Assembly (NCBI RefSeq): GCF_000972785.3 | Contig: NZ_CP011253.3 | Coordinates: forward strand, 3,658,001 to 3,722,000 | Direction: 5' to 3' | Source of the DNA: Pandoraea oxalativorans | Lineage (GTDB): Bacteria; Pseudomonadota; Gammaproteobacteria; Burkholderiales; Burkholderiaceae | Length of the DNA stretch: 64,000 nucleotides | Part shown: positions 37,120-49,309 of the stretch, piece after piece | Layout of the letters: each line of letters begins with the position of its first letter | How positions within the stretch are numbered: the stretch's first letter is position 1 | Position numbers and translations under genes: made by a program | The notes under the pieces: model-generated | Told to the model about the DNA's origin: nothing | Database searches by the model: none | The model's input: only the letters and a program-made list of their open reading frames with translations

Positions 37120-37854
37120 ATGACCAAGAGAAGAAAAGAGATACCGAGTCTGCGCATGCTGGCAGACCATGAGCGCGCCACTGCCAAGAAGGCGCGCGCG
37201 TCGTGGCAGATGTTCACGATTATGGCAGAGTTCATCGAGGCGACCGAGTACCTGTCCGAGATCCGACCGGCCGTCAGCATCTACGGCAGCGCCCGCATCA
37301 AGCCGAAATCGCCGTTCTACAAACTGACGATGACGATTGCCCGCAAATTCTCGGACAACGGCTTCGCCGTCATCTCCGGCGGTGGCCCCGGCATCATGGA
37401 AGCGGCCAACAAGGGCGCACACGGCGGCGCGTCGCCGACCGTCGGTCTGAACATCGAACTCCCGCACGAACAGAAGGGCAATCAGTGGCAGGACATCTCG
37501 CTGCGCTTTCGCCACTTCTTTACCCGCAAGGTCACCTTCGTCAAGAATTCGGACGCCTTCGTGATCATGCCCGGCGGCTTCGGCACGCTCGACGAATTGT
37601 CCGAAGTGCTCACGCTCATCCAGACGCAGAAGTCGCGTCACGTGCCGGTGATTCTCGTGGGTTCGGAGTTCTGGAAAGGCCTGCTGGACTGGGTTCGCTC
37701 GTCGATGCTGCCGATGGGCCTCATCAGCGAAAAGGACCTCGATCTCGTGCAGGTGATCGACGACCCCGACGAGATCCTCAAGGCCGTCTTCGCGTTCTAC
37801 GACGGCCACATCGAACCCGAGACGGAAACCAGCGAAAAGATGTTCTATCTGTAA
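37120..37854 (+). CDS. LOG-family protein (TIGR00730-type nucleotide phosphoribohydrolase)
   Basis: The protein is a 244-aa Rossmann-fold enzyme of the LOG family, which removes the base from nucleoside monophosphates. Signatures are VISGGGPGIMEAANKGAHGG and IMPGGFGTLDELSEVLTL, the PGGxGTxxE substrate motif. The start is uncertain: ATG 37120 overlaps the polA start region in the palindrome CATATG, and ATG 37156 (MLADHERATAKKARASW) is a good alternative that leaves a 36-bp gap. A hairpin terminator follows. Confidence 0.93.
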   Translation: MTKRRKEIPSLRMLADHERATAKKARASWQMFTIMAEFIEATEYLSEIRPAVSIYGSARIKPKSPFYKLTMTIARKFSDNGFAVISGGGPGIMEAANKGAHGGASPTVGLNIELPHEQKGNQWQDISLRFRHFFTRKVTFVKNSDAFVIMPGGFGTLDELSEVLTLIQTQKSRHVPVILVGSEFWKGLLDWVRSSMLPMGLISEKDLDLVQVIDDPDEILKAVFAFYDGHIEPETETSEKMFYL

Positions 37855-37880
37855 GCGCTGACCGCAACGTCATCTGCAAT

Positions 37881-37920
37881 GAAAAACGGCGCCGCGAGAT
37901 TATCGCGAGCGCCGTTTTTT
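37881..37920. terminator. Bidirectional terminator between the LOG gene and yeeE-like gene
   Basis: The long hairpin ACGGCGC/GCGCCGT, with an inner CGCGA/TCGCG stem (37886-37914), has A5 to the left and T6 to the right. Confidence 0.88.
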
Positions 37921-37960
37921 GTGGCGGACGGGCGTCCGCCAGAGCGACGAATCAGACGAA

Positions 37961-39193
37961 TCAGCAGCCGCTTTCGCGCGGGGTCGTCTCGACTTCCAGA
38001 CCGAAGAACGGACGCAGACGCGTGCCGAACACGTTGCCGAAGAACGCTGCCACCAGCCAAAGCCAGCCGTGCAGGCTGCCGGAGATGATGCCGCTGAAAT
38101 ACGCACCGATGTTGCAGCCGTACGCCAGACGTGCGCCGTAGCCCAGCAGCAGACCGCCCACGATCGCCGCGATCAGCGAGCGCACGGGCACCTTCCACAC
38201 CGGCGCGAACTTGCCCGCCAGCGAGGCGGCTACCAACGCGCCGAGGATGATGCCCAGATCCATGACGGTCGTCACGTCCTGCGAGACCGGCGCTTTGAGT
38301 ACGTTGACCTGTTTGGCCCAGTACGGCCACGAGGCGACATCGATACCCACGGCCATGAACGCCTTCGCGCCCCACAGTGCAAACGCCGACGTCACACCCC
38401 ACGGGCGACCGGCCAGTGCGAGCGTCGCATAATTGAGCAGCACGAGCGCAAGCGCGCCCCACACCAGCGGCCACGGACCGCGCAGCAGCGCAGGCTTGCC
38501 CTTGGCGCTGCGCGTCATCGGCACACCGACGATACGGCCATGGCGACGCTTCTCCGCCCACAGCGTGAACGCGCCGATGGCTGCGAACAGCGCGAGGTTA
38601 GCGATCAGCGCAGGCCCGAGGCCCCATGTCTTCACGAGCGAGACGGGCTTGATGTGCGGCAGCGATTCCCACCACGGCAGATGCGCCGTCGCCACGACCG
38701 AGCCGACGATAAACGCCGCGAGCGTCACCAGCATGCGCGTATTGCCGCCGCCCGCCGTGTACAGCGTGCCCGACGCGCAACCGCCGCCGAGCTGCATGCC
38801 GATTCCGAACATGAACGCGCCGAACGCCACCGACACGCCGACCGGCGATACGAGACCCACGACCTTGTTGCCGAAGAGCGTGCCATCGGCCAGCGCTGGG
38901 AAGAACAACACGACACCGACCGCGAGCATCACCATCTGCGCGCGCAACCCGGCACCCCGACGGTCCGAAATGAACACGCGCCAGGCCGACGTAAAGCCGA
39001 ACGCCGCATGGTAGAGCGCGACGCCGAGCAACGCGCCGACACCCGCCAGCGCAGCCTGCTTCGGTCCGACCGTCGCTTGCAAATACGCAATGCCGATGAC
39101 GATGAGCACCAGCGCAATCGTCAGCGGGCCAGCATCATAGGGAGAGGGAGCGGGCGACACCGTTTTGACGGCGGCCGATGCGGAAGACGACAT
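37961..39193 (-). CDS. YeeE/YedE-family (thiosulfate-type) membrane transporter
   Basis: The protein is 410 aa with about nine to ten membrane helices. Conserved cysteines sit in the family motifs QLGGGCASGTLYTAGGGN and LAYGCNIGAYFSGIISG. YeeE (TsuA) proteins import thiosulfate through such cysteines, so sulfur-compound uptake is likely. The fusion of two YeeE halves in one chain is normal. The start at 39193 gives MSSSASAAVKTVSP. No adjacent sulfur gene, though a rhodanese and a TusA-like protein are elsewhere in the window. Confidence 0.92.
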   Translation of the reverse strand: MSSSASAAVKTVSPAPSPYDAGPLTIALVLIVIGIAYLQATVGPKQAALAGVGALLGVALYHAAFGFTSAWRVFISDRRGAGLRAQMVMLAVGVVLFFPALADGTLFGNKVVGLVSPVGVSVAFGAFMFGIGMQLGGGCASGTLYTAGGGNTRMLVTLAAFIVGSVVATAHLPWWESLPHIKPVSLVKTWGLGPALIANLALFAAIGAFTLWAEKRRHGRIVGVPMTRSAKGKPALLRGPWPLVWGALALVLLNYATLALAGRPWGVTSAFALWGAKAFMAVGIDVASWPYWAKQVNVLKAPVSQDVTTVMDLGIILGALVAASLAGKFAPVWKVPVRSLIAAIVGGLLLGYGARLAYGCNIGAYFSGIISGSLHGWLWLVAAFFGNVFGTRLRPFFGLEVETTPRESGC

Positions 39194-39551
39194 GACTTTC
39201 TAACTCCAGAATGCAGATGGGTGGCATGTGACCACCCATTAAGACAACTTGTGAGGATGCCGGAATACGACGTCGATGCGAACGACCGTTTTGTGATTTT
39301 TTTATAACCAAAAGAAGTATATACCCACACTGCGAATTGTCCGAAATCTCACATTTCGGACGGAAGCGTTGTCATGAAACGTTCTTTGGTGAGGGGCAAA
39401 AAGGGCTGTGGGCAAGCAACCACGGTGCCTACGACGAGATTCCACAATGCGAAGTGGGGTACGTTTGGTAGAATGGAGGCATTGGAACCCGCTGCGCCGA
39501 CCCGGCTTGCCTCTTACGTCGCGGATGCGTTCCCGCCCTCGGAGAATAATG
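39194..39551. other. 358-bp divergent intergenic region
   Basis: The region lies between the YeeE-like gene (-) and the DUF2782 gene (+). It contains an A/T-rich stretch at 39290-39325, a plausible promoter zone for the leftward gene, and TAGAAT at about 39468 for the rightward one. GGAG at 39541-39544 is the ribosome site of the DUF2782 gene. No further gene is seen. Confidence 0.5.
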
Positions 39552-39920
39552 ATGAAAACGCGCCTTTCCCGTGCCCTGCCCCTGCTGATCGGTGCCGGCC
39601 TGCTGTTCGCCGGTCATGTCTACGCTCAGGACGGCAAGGAAACCGCCGCACAAGCCGCCAAACGTGAAGCCGACGCCCGCGCCGCTGCCACCAGCGTCCA
39701 GAACGTCGACGTCAACCAGGAACGCAAGCCGAGCTACTACGTCAACGACCAGGGCACGACCGTGACCGAGTACCGTGATCGCGGCAAGCCTACGGAAATC
39801 GACGTCCATTCCCGTTTCGGCACCAACTACCAGCTGACCACGCCGCCGGACAACGCGCCGCGCGCACGTGACAACACGTCGCAAAACGACCGTCTGCCGT
39901 CCGTCGGCCTGAAGTTCTGA
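39552..39920 (+). CDS. DUF2782 secreted/periplasmic protein
   Basis: The small 122-aa protein has a clear signal peptide (MKTRLSRALPLLIGAGLLFA, cleavage near HVYAQD) and a DUF2782 core with PSYYVNDQGTTVTEYRDRG and EIDVHSRFGTNYQL. Function is unknown. Genes of this family typically lie next to thrB or polA in beta- and gammaproteobacteria, as here. The start at 39552 is preferred for its 7-bp distance from GGAG; the ATG at 39549 is possible. Confidence 0.88.
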   Translation: MKTRLSRALPLLIGAGLLFAGHVYAQDGKETAAQAAKREADARAAATSVQNVDVNQERKPSYYVNDQGTTVTEYRDRGKPTEIDVHSRFGTNYQLTTPPDNAPRARDNTSQNDRLPSVGLKF

Positions 39921-40063
39921 CGTCTCTGGTAATCTGACTCTTCCGCGCGCCCCGGCACTTCCGATACTTCATTGCGGCGCGCGAGCCACCTGTTTGTCTC
40001 AAACCAGCGGCCCGCTGCACGCGCACGGGCCGTTTGTCTGAGTCTTAGCCACTCAACGCACGC

Positions 40064-41035
40064 ATGGCCGTTTTTACTTCCGTCTCGCCCGAGCAGCTCC
40101 AGCAGTGGCTGCAACGCTACGATTTGGGGAATGTTCTCGACTTCCGGGGCATCAGCTCGGGCATCGAGAACACCAACTACTTCCTGACGACCGAGCGCGG
40201 CGAATTCGTCCTGACGCTGTTCGAGAAGCTCACGGCCACGCAGTTGCCGTTCTACCTGCAATTGATGGGCCATCTGGCGCATCACAGTGTGCCGGTGCCC
40301 GATCCGATTCCGGATCGCACGGGTGAGATTCTTGGCGAGTTGAACGGCAAGCCAGCGACCATCGTCACCAAGCTGTCCGGCCGCTCCGAACTGGCGCCGA
40401 CGGCTGCGCACTGTGGCCATGTCGGCGCGATGCTTGCCCGCATGCATCTGGCCGGACGCGATTTCACGCTGGAACAAGCCAACCTGCGCAGCCTGCCGTG
40501 GTGGCGTGAGGCGACCCCGGCCGTGCTGCCGTTCCTGAGCGATGCCGAGCGCACGCTGCTGGAAAGCGAGATGGCGCATCAAGAGGCGTTTTTCGGCTCC
40601 GGCGACTATCGCGCGATGCAGGCTGGGCCGTGCCACTGCGACCTGTTCCGCGATAACGTACTCTTCGACGAGGCTGACGACGGCTCGCCCCGCCTGGGCG
40701 GCTTCTTCGACTTTTACTTTGCCGGCTGCGATAAGTGGCTGTTCGATCTGGCCGTGACGGTCAACGACTGGTGCTGCGACCTCGCCACCGGCGAGCTGGA
40801 CGACGCCCGTGTGCACGCAATGCTGCGCGCGTACGAAACGGTGCGTCCGCTGACCGACATCGAGGCGTCGCACTGGCGCGACATGCTGCGAGCGGGCGCG
40901 CTGCGATTCTGGCTCTCGCGCCTGTATGATTTTCACTTGCCGCGGGCGGCCGAAATGCTCAAGCCGCACGATCCGGGGCATTTCGAACGAATCCTGCGCA
41001 AACGCATCGAAGCCGTTTCCATTCCCTGGCTGTAA
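40064..41035 (+). CDS. thrB: Homoserine kinase (type II, ThrB)
   Basis: This 323-aa kinase phosphorylates homoserine in threonine synthesis. It is the protein-kinase-like (APH fold) type found in pseudomonads and Burkholderiales, not the GHMP type. Motifs include [17 protein letters not shown] near the N-terminus, the catalytic loop [12 protein letters not shown], and the DFG-like [17 protein letters not shown]. It starts [15 protein letters not shown]. The next gene follows after 31 bp. Confidence 0.96.
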   Translation: MAVFTSVSPEQLQQWLQRYDLGNVLDFRGISSGIENTNYFLTTERGEFVLTLFEKLTATQLPFYLQLMGHLAHHSVPVPDPIPDRTGEILGELNGKPATIVTKLSGRSELAPTAAHCGHVGAMLARMHLAGRDFTLEQANLRSLPWWREATPAVLPFLSDAERTLLESEMAHQEAFFGSGDYRAMQAGPCHCDLFRDNVLFDEADDGSPRLGGFFDFYFAGCDKWLFDLAVTVNDWCCDLATGELDDARVHAMLRAYETVRPLTDIEASHWRDMLRAGALRFWLSRLYDFHLPRAAEMLKPHDPGHFERILRKRIEAVSIPWL

Positions 41036-41066
41036 CCCGACGCCCACTCAGAGTCTCTCGAACCCT

Positions 41067-41879
41067 ATGCAATTGCTTGAAGTCCCGCCGAAGAGTGGTT
41101 ATTTGTGGCTGCGCCAGGGCATCTGGCTGTTCCGCAAGAACCCGCTCGCCATCATGAGCTTGCTGTTTGCCTATATGTTCGGTACGTTGGTCATCTCCTT
41201 CGTGCCGATCGTCGGCGGCCCCATTTTGCTCGTCCTGGTGCCGGGCCTGTCGGTGGGCTTCATGGCCGCCTGCCGCGACATCATCAAGAACAAACAGGTG
41301 CTGCCGCAGGTGCTGCTCGACGGTTTTCGCGGGCACGGCAAGGACATCGCCCGCCGTCTGCTGGTGCTGGGCGGGTATTACATGGCCGCCACCATTGCCG
41401 CCTACCTGATTTCGTCGCTGTTCAATGGCAGCGAACTGATCAACAACCTGCTGTTCGACGGCAACGTCAATCGCGACGAAATCATGAACGGCACCGCCGG
41501 GTTGGTCGCCGCCATTGCCTTCGCCATCGCGTACATTCCGGTCGCGATGTTGTTCTGGTTTGCGCCGGTGCTCGTGGCGTGGCACGACATCACGCCCGTC
41601 AAGGCCATCTTCTTCAGCTGGACGGCCTGCACGCGTAACTTTCGCGCGTTCGTCGTCTACGCGCTGTGTGTGCTGCTGCTCGCTGCGGCGTCGTCGATGA
41701 TTCTCACGATCATCATGGCGGTGCTGGGCGTCTTCCAGTACGCCATTCTTCTGGTCTCGCCGCTCTCGCTGCTGTTCGCCGCCATCGTCTACTGCTCGTT
41801 CTACGCAAGCTATCGCGGATGTTTCGGCGTGCAGGAGATCGGGGCGCTCGATCCGAACGTGTCGCCGCCGGAGGCTTGA
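41067..41879 (+). CDS. BPSS1780-family membrane protein
   Basis: The 270-aa protein has about six membrane helices and belongs to the BPSS1780-type membrane family of Burkholderiales. Function is unknown. The opening MQLLEVPPKSGYLWLRQG and the segment DGFRGHGKDIARRLLVLGG are characteristic. It probably forms an operon with DUF2782 and thrB and ends at a hairpin terminator. Confidence 0.85.
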   Translation: MQLLEVPPKSGYLWLRQGIWLFRKNPLAIMSLLFAYMFGTLVISFVPIVGGPILLVLVPGLSVGFMAACRDIIKNKQVLPQVLLDGFRGHGKDIARRLLVLGGYYMAATIAAYLISSLFNGSELINNLLFDGNVNRDEIMNGTAGLVAAIAFAIAYIPVAMLFWFAPVLVAWHDITPVKAIFFSWTACTRNFRAFVVYALCVLLLAAASSMILTIIMAVLGVFQYAILLVSPLSLLFAAIVYCSFYASYRGCFGVQEIGALDPNVSPPEA

Positions 41880-41910
41880 ATTCCGCGTCGGCAGACGTCG
41901 AGCAAAACGA

Positions 41911-41935
41911 AGGGCACCCGAAGGTGCCCTTTTTC
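41911..41935 (+). terminator. Terminator after the BPSS1780-type gene
   Basis: The stem AGGGCACC (41911-41918) with GGTGCCCT (41923-41930) is followed by T5. It lies between convergent genes. Confidence 0.88.
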
Positions 41936-41951
41936 GTTGCCGCGCCAGCGA

Positions 41952-44270
41952 TCACTCGATCGGCTGAAGCTTCGCCACCGCCAGCGCCAGCCATTTCTCG
42001 CCATGACGGCCGAATTTCACATGCGCACGCGCTTCGTCGCCCGTGCCTTCCAGTCCGATGATCTTGCCTTCGCCGAACTTGGTGTGGAATACGCCCTGCC
42101 CCAGCTTGAAGCCCGTCTCCGACGCGCGCGAGCGGTCGGCCAAGGCCTGCTCCGACTTCGTCGCTGCCCATTCGTCCTTCGGCGCGCTGACTTGCGGGCG
42201 TGCGAACCAGTCGCGCCCCCAAGCCGGTTCGCTCTGAGCGAGACGCGCCCCCGGCTGCGCACGTGGCGTGAGGAACTTGAGCACTTCCTCAGGGATTTCG
42301 TCGAAAAAGCGCGAGCGCACGTTGTAGCGCGTCTGGCCATGCAGCATGCGGCTTTGCGTGAACGACAGGTACAGACGCTCCTTCGCGCGCGTAATCGCCA
42401 CATACATCAGACGACGCTCTTCTTCGAGCCCGTCGAGTTCGAGCGCACTGTTCTCATGCGGGAACAGCCCCTCTTCGAGGCCCGTGACGAACACCGCCGT
42501 GAATTCCAGCCCCTTGGCGGCGTGCACCGTCATCAGTTGCACGGCGTCCTGCCCGGCTTCGGCCTGGTTGTCGCCCGCTTCGAGCGATGCGTGCGAGAGA
42601 AAGCCTGCCAGCGGCGTCATCTCGACGGGCGTGTCGGCATCGACCACGCCATCGGGCGACGCCAGCACGTCAGGCGCGCCCGGCAGTGCGGGGCGCATCG
42701 CGATCAAACGCGCCGGCGCATCCAGCCCATACCCCTCTTCAGCGATGAAGGCCGTGGCGGCATGCACCAGTTCCTGCAAGTTCTCGATGCGGTCCTGCCC
42801 TTCCTTCTCGGTCTGATAGTGCGCAATCAGGCCGCTCGCGTCGATGACATGCGTCACCACCTCCGGCAACGTGAGCCGCTCGGTGGCATGGCGCATCTGT
42901 TCGATCATGCGCACGAACGCCAGCAGATTGGTCCCGGCCTTGCCGGTCATGTAAGGCACAGCCGCATACATCGAGCAGTTATAGAGGCGCGCCGCGTCCG
43001 CCAGTTGCTCCAGCGAACGTGCGCCGATGCCGCGCGTAGGGAAATTGACGATGCGGGCGAACGCCGTGTCGTCGTTCGGGTTCTCGATCAGACGCAGATA
43101 CGCCAGCGCGTGCTTGACTTCCTGACGCTCGAAAAAGCGCAGGCCGCCATACACGCGGTAGGCGATGCCCGCGCCGACCAGCGCATGCTCCATCACCCGC
43201 GACTGGGCGTTGCTGCGGTACAGAATGGCCACATCCTGTCGCGACAGGCCCTGCGCGACCAGCGCCTTGATTTCCTCAACGAGCCAACTGGCCTCTTGCA
43301 GGTCGGTCGCCGCTTCATAGACGCGAATCGGCTCGCCATGGCCCGCGTCGGTGCGCAGATTCTTGCCCAGACGCCGTGCGTTGTTGGAAATCAGCGCGTT
43401 CGCGGCGTCGAGAATATTGCCGTGCGAGCGATAGTTCTGCTCCAGCTTGATTAAGTGACGAACGCGAAATTCACGTTCGAAGTCAGCCATATTACCGACG
43501 TTAGCACCACGAAACGCGTAGATACTCTGATCATCGTCGCCCACGGCGAACACGGCAGCCTGGGTGCCAGCAAGCATCTTCAGCCACGCATACTGGAGCT
43601 TGTTGGTGTCCTGGAACTCATCGACGAGGATATGGCGGAAGCGCGACTGGTAGTGCACGCGCAGCGGTTCGTTGTGCTTGAGCAGTTCGAAGCAGCGCAG
43701 CAGCAGTTCGGCGAAATCGACCACGCCCTCGCGCTGGCACTGTTCCTGGTAGCTCGCGTACAGTTCGACGAACTTCTGGTTGAACGCGTCGTTGGCCTCG
43801 ACTTCGTGCGGCCGCAAGCCCTGTTCCTTCGCGTTGTTGACGAAATATTGGAGGTTTTTCGGCGGAAATTTCTCATCGTCGACGTTCGCCGCCTTCATCA
43901 TCCGCTTGATGGCGGAGAGTTGATCGGACTGGTCGAGGATCTGGAAGCTCTGCGGCAGCCCGGCGTCGCGAAAATGCGCGCGCAGCATGCGGTTGCACAG
44001 CCCGTGGAAGGTGCCGATCCACATGGCGCGCGTGCTGATCGGCAGCATTGCGCCCAGCCGGGCCTGCATTTCCTTGGCGGCCTTGTTGGTAAAGGTCACC
44101 GCCAGAATGCCCGCCGGGCCGACGTGGCCCTGCTGGATCAGCCAGGCGATACGGGTCGTGAGCACGCGTGTCTTGCCGGAACCCGCGCCCGCGAGAATGA
44201 GGGCCGGCTCGTCGGGAAGCGTGACGGCGGCCAGTTGTTCGGGGTTCAGATTGGCGAGCAGATCGGGCAT
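41952..44270 (-). CDS. UvrD/Rep-type DNA helicase
   Basis: The 772-aa superfamily 1A helicase unwinds DNA 3' to 5' in repair or replication restart. Q motif and Walker A are NPEQLAAVTLPDEPALILAG and AGSGKTR, motif Ia TFTNKAAKEM, motif II HILVDEFQDTN, motif III VGDDDQSIYAFRGA, motif IV EQNYRSHGNIL, motif V MTVHAAKGLEF and motif VI YVAITRAKERLYL. The C-terminus carries the UvrD-type Tudor-like tail (GVFHTKFGEGKIIGLEGTG). The overall look favours UvrD (uvrD); PcrA/Rep relatives cannot be excluded by eye. Divergent from valS. Confidence 0.94.
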   Translation of the reverse strand: MPDLLANLNPEQLAAVTLPDEPALILAGAGSGKTRVLTTRIAWLIQQGHVGPAGILAVTFTNKAAKEMQARLGAMLPISTRAMWIGTFHGLCNRMLRAHFRDAGLPQSFQILDQSDQLSAIKRMMKAANVDDEKFPPKNLQYFVNNAKEQGLRPHEVEANDAFNQKFVELYASYQEQCQREGVVDFAELLLRCFELLKHNEPLRVHYQSRFRHILVDEFQDTNKLQYAWLKMLAGTQAAVFAVGDDDQSIYAFRGANVGNMADFEREFRVRHLIKLEQNYRSHGNILDAANALISNNARRLGKNLRTDAGHGEPIRVYEAATDLQEASWLVEEIKALVAQGLSRQDVAILYRSNAQSRVMEHALVGAGIAYRVYGGLRFFERQEVKHALAYLRLIENPNDDTAFARIVNFPTRGIGARSLEQLADAARLYNCSMYAAVPYMTGKAGTNLLAFVRMIEQMRHATERLTLPEVVTHVIDASGLIAHYQTEKEGQDRIENLQELVHAATAFIAEEGYGLDAPARLIAMRPALPGAPDVLASPDGVVDADTPVEMTPLAGFLSHASLEAGDNQAEAGQDAVQLMTVHAAKGLEFTAVFVTGLEEGLFPHENSALELDGLEEERRLMYVAITRAKERLYLSFTQSRMLHGQTRYNVRSRFFDEIPEEVLKFLTPRAQPGARLAQSEPAWGRDWFARPQVSAPKDEWAATKSEQALADRSRASETGFKLGQGVFHTKFGEGKIIGLEGTGDEARAHVKFGRHGEKWLALAVAKLQPIE

Positions 44271-44298
44271 GTCGGGGAGGAATTTCGAGTGAAGCCCG

Positions 44299-44304
44299 AT
44301 TATA
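44299..44304 (-). promoter_or_regulatory. -10-like element ahead of the helicase gene
   Basis: The - strand reads TATAAT, 28 bp before the helicase start. It lies back to back with a similar element for valS at 44341. Confidence 0.45.
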
Positions 44305-44340
44305 AATCCTGCTGCGGCGCGGAAACGCCACCGAATCTTT

Positions 44341-44346
44341 TATAAT
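44341..44346 (+). promoter_or_regulatory. -10-like element ahead of valS
   Basis: TATAAT lies 34 bp before the valS ATG in the 110-bp divergent region. The -35 sequence is not clear. Confidence 0.45.
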
Positions 44347-44380
44347 TCAAGGTTTCACGCATTACACGGTCCATCAATCC

Positions 44381-47242
<2,862 letters not shown>

Positions 47243-47271
47243 GACGCGCAATATCCATCAGGGAGAAACGA

Positions 47272-48159
47272 ATGAAACCCATTGTGACCAAAGCCGTGTT
47301 CCCCGTTGCGGGCCTCGGCACGCGGTTTCTGCCGGCGACCAAGGCGAGCCCCAAGGAAATGCTTCCGGTCGTGGACAAGCCGCTGATTCAGTACGCCGTG
47401 GAAGAGGCGGCGGCGGCTGGCATTACCGAAATGATTTTCGTGACGGGCCGTAACAAGCGCGCCATCGAAGATCACTTCGATACGGCATTCGAACTGGAAG
47501 CCGAACTCGAAGCGAAGAACAAGCAGGCGCTGCTCGACGTGGTGCATTCGATCAAGCCGCCACACATCGATTGCTTCTATGTGCGTCAGCCGAAGGCGCT
47601 GGGTCTGGGGCACGCCGTGCTGTGCGCCGAGAAACTGGTGGGCGACGAGCCGTTCGCCGTCATCCTCGCCGACGACTTGCTCGACGGCCAGCCGCCGGTG
47701 CTCAAGCAGATGGTCGATCTGTACAACCAGTATCACAACTCGATCATCGGTGTGGAAGAGATCCCCATCGAGCAAAGTCGCTCGTACGGGATCGTCAAAG
47801 GCACGGATTGGGGCGAAAAGGCGATCGTCAAACTGACGGACATCGTCGAGAAACCCGCGCCGGAAAACGCACCGTCGAATTTGGGCGTGGTCGGCCGTTA
47901 TGTGCTGCGTCCGCGTATTTTCGACTGCATCCGCGAGATCGATCCGGGTTCGGGCGGCGAGATCCAGTTGACGGACGCCATCCAGAAACTCATGCAGGAC
48001 GAAGTCGTGCTCGCGTATCGCTACGACGGCAAGCGCTTCGATTGCGGCAGCAAGCTCGGTTATCTGAAGGCGACGGTGGAATTCGCACTGCGTCACCCGG
48101 AACTGAAGGATGCGTTCCGCAAGTACCTGCAGGAAGATGTGCAAGGCGACCTGACCTAA
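47272..48159 (+). CDS. galU: UTP-glucose-1-phosphate uridylyltransferase
   Basis: This 295-aa nucleotidyltransferase makes UDP-glucose for polysaccharides and lipopolysaccharide. The nucleotide-binding loop is [20 protein letters not shown]. Further blocks are [29 protein letters not shown] and [17 protein letters not shown]. The start at 47272 follows AGGGAGAAACGA. It lies 29 bp after valS and is probably co-transcribed, with a strong terminator behind it. Confidence 0.97.
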   Translation: MKPIVTKAVFPVAGLGTRFLPATKASPKEMLPVVDKPLIQYAVEEAAAAGITEMIFVTGRNKRAIEDHFDTAFELEAELEAKNKQALLDVVHSIKPPHIDCFYVRQPKALGLGHAVLCAEKLVGDEPFAVILADDLLDGQPPVLKQMVDLYNQYHNSIIGVEEIPIEQSRSYGIVKGTDWGEKAIVKLTDIVEKPAPENAPSNLGVVGRYVLRPRIFDCIREIDPGSGGEIQLTDAIQKLMQDEVVLAYRYDGKRFDCGSKLGYLKATVEFALRHPELKDAFRKYLQEDVQGDLT

Positions 48160-48183
48160 GCGTCTGTCGCCTGCGCAAATAAG

Positions 48184-48213
48184 AAAACCGACGGCATGTC
48201 CGTCGGTTTTTTT
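48184..48213 (+). terminator. Terminator after galU
   Basis: The stem ACCGACGG (48187-48194) with CCGTCGGT (48200-48207) is followed by a T-run. Confidence 0.9.
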
Positions 48214-48278
48214 CTGTCTGCTGTATTGCTAAGGCGGTGGCATCGATGGAGATCGACGCCGACAACACCCACCGACAA

Positions 48279-48512
48279 TCAGCGACGGCGCATCCAGAAG
48301 TGGAACGTCTTGCCGTCTTCGCGCGTATCGAGCAGTTCGTTGCCGGTTTGCTTGGCGAAGGCGCTGAAATCGCGCCCCGAGCCCGGATCGGTGGCGATGA
48401 TATGCAGCACTTCGCCGCTTTGCATTTCCGCCAGCGCCTTCTTGGCACGCAGGATCGGCAGCGGGCAGTTCAGGCCGCTCGCGTCGACTTCTTTCTGGAA
48501 TTCCATGCTCAT
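48279..48512 (-). CDS. TusA-like sulfurtransferase (SirA family)
   Basis: The 77-aa protein has the TusA fold. The sulfur-carrying cysteine is in VDASGLNCPLPILRAKKAL (the CPxP motif), followed by DPGSGRDFSAFAKQTGNEL. TusA relatives pass persulfide sulfur to tRNA thiolation, molybdenum cofactor or other uses; the partner here is unknown. The start at 48512 follows GAGAGGGAC. A longer open frame upstream to 48734 overlaps the Nudix gene and is not used. Confidence 0.9.
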   Translation of the reverse strand: MSMEFQKEVDASGLNCPLPILRAKKALAEMQSGEVLHIIATDPGSGRDFSAFAKQTGNELLDTREDGKTFHFWMRRR

Positions 48513-48634
48513 GTCCCTCTCTTCGGTCTCGTTCGAATCTGTTGCGGGGTCTGCCCCGCGAAACGCGATTCTACCGTAGTCACCGCCAAACGCTCCCGGC
48601 GAGGCCCGTTTGAGCGCGTCGGCCCATGCGCGCA

Positions 48635-49165
48635 TCACCCGGCAATCGACATCCGCGCCGATTCGACGTACTCGACCGGCAGATTGCGCCGTCGCAGCCA
48701 TTCGGCGACCGCGTGCCCGGTCCCTGCGCGCCACGGACGTACGTGATGCGGCGCGACGAGCCGAAATTCGGCCAACTCCTCCGACAGCTGAATATCGCCG
48801 TCACAGACCGCGTGATACGCGATGATCAACTCGTTCTTGCGCATGAATTCGTAGACACCGAGCAGCGAAATCGCGTCGGTTTCCAGATTCGTCTCTTCCT
48901 TGATTTCGCGGCGAATACCGTCTTCGGGGGTCTCGTCGCGCTCAAGAAAACCGGTGATGAGCGCGAACATGCCTTCGGTCCATGCCGCATTGCGTGCCAG
49001 CAGAATCTGCCCCCGATATTCCACGAGCCCAGCTACCACCGGAAGCGGGTTGTCCCAGTGGACGAAACCACAGGCCGCGTCCGGACAGGCACGGCGAATA
49101 CGCCCGGCGACCTCACGAGAATTGAGCGACGAGGCGCAGCGGGGACAAAAAATAAGTTCGTTCAT
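48635..49165 (-). CDS. Nudix hydrolase with N-terminal zinc ribbon
   Basis: The 176-aa protein has a zinc ribbon (FCPRCASSL, then CPDAACGFVHWDNP) and a Nudix box, GFLERDETPEDGIRREIKEE followed by TNL, matching Gx5Ex7REUxEExGU except the last Gly. The ribbon and the box recall NADH pyrophosphatase relatives, but the protein is shorter than NudC. The substrate is probably a nucleoside diphosphate derivative. It lies 122 bp upstream of the TusA-like gene in the same direction. Confidence 0.9.
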   Translation of the reverse strand: MNELIFCPRCASSLNSREVAGRIRRACPDAACGFVHWDNPLPVVAGLVEYRGQILLARNAAWTEGMFALITGFLERDETPEDGIRREIKEETNLETDAISLLGVYEFMRKNELIIAYHAVCDGDIQLSEELAEFRLVAPHHVRPWRAGTGHAVAEWLRRRNLPVEYVESARMSIAG

Positions 49166-49269
49166 GATCGTTCTTCGTCGAATCCGAACATATTAAATGA
49201 ACTCATGACGCGCTGCATATTCGGCAAATTCCGAGACTCGCCCGGACCAGGCCCAGACAGGCCGGAGCG

Positions 49270-49275
49270 TATAAT
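49270..49275 (+). promoter_or_regulatory. -10-like element ahead of the ClC gene
   Basis: TATAAT lies 34 bp before the GTG start of the ClC gene, in the divergent gap with the Nudix gene. No clear -35 element is visible. Confidence 0.45.
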
Positions 49276-49309
49276 CCTCGAACGTCTTTCAATTTTCGAT
49301 CACGGCCCC

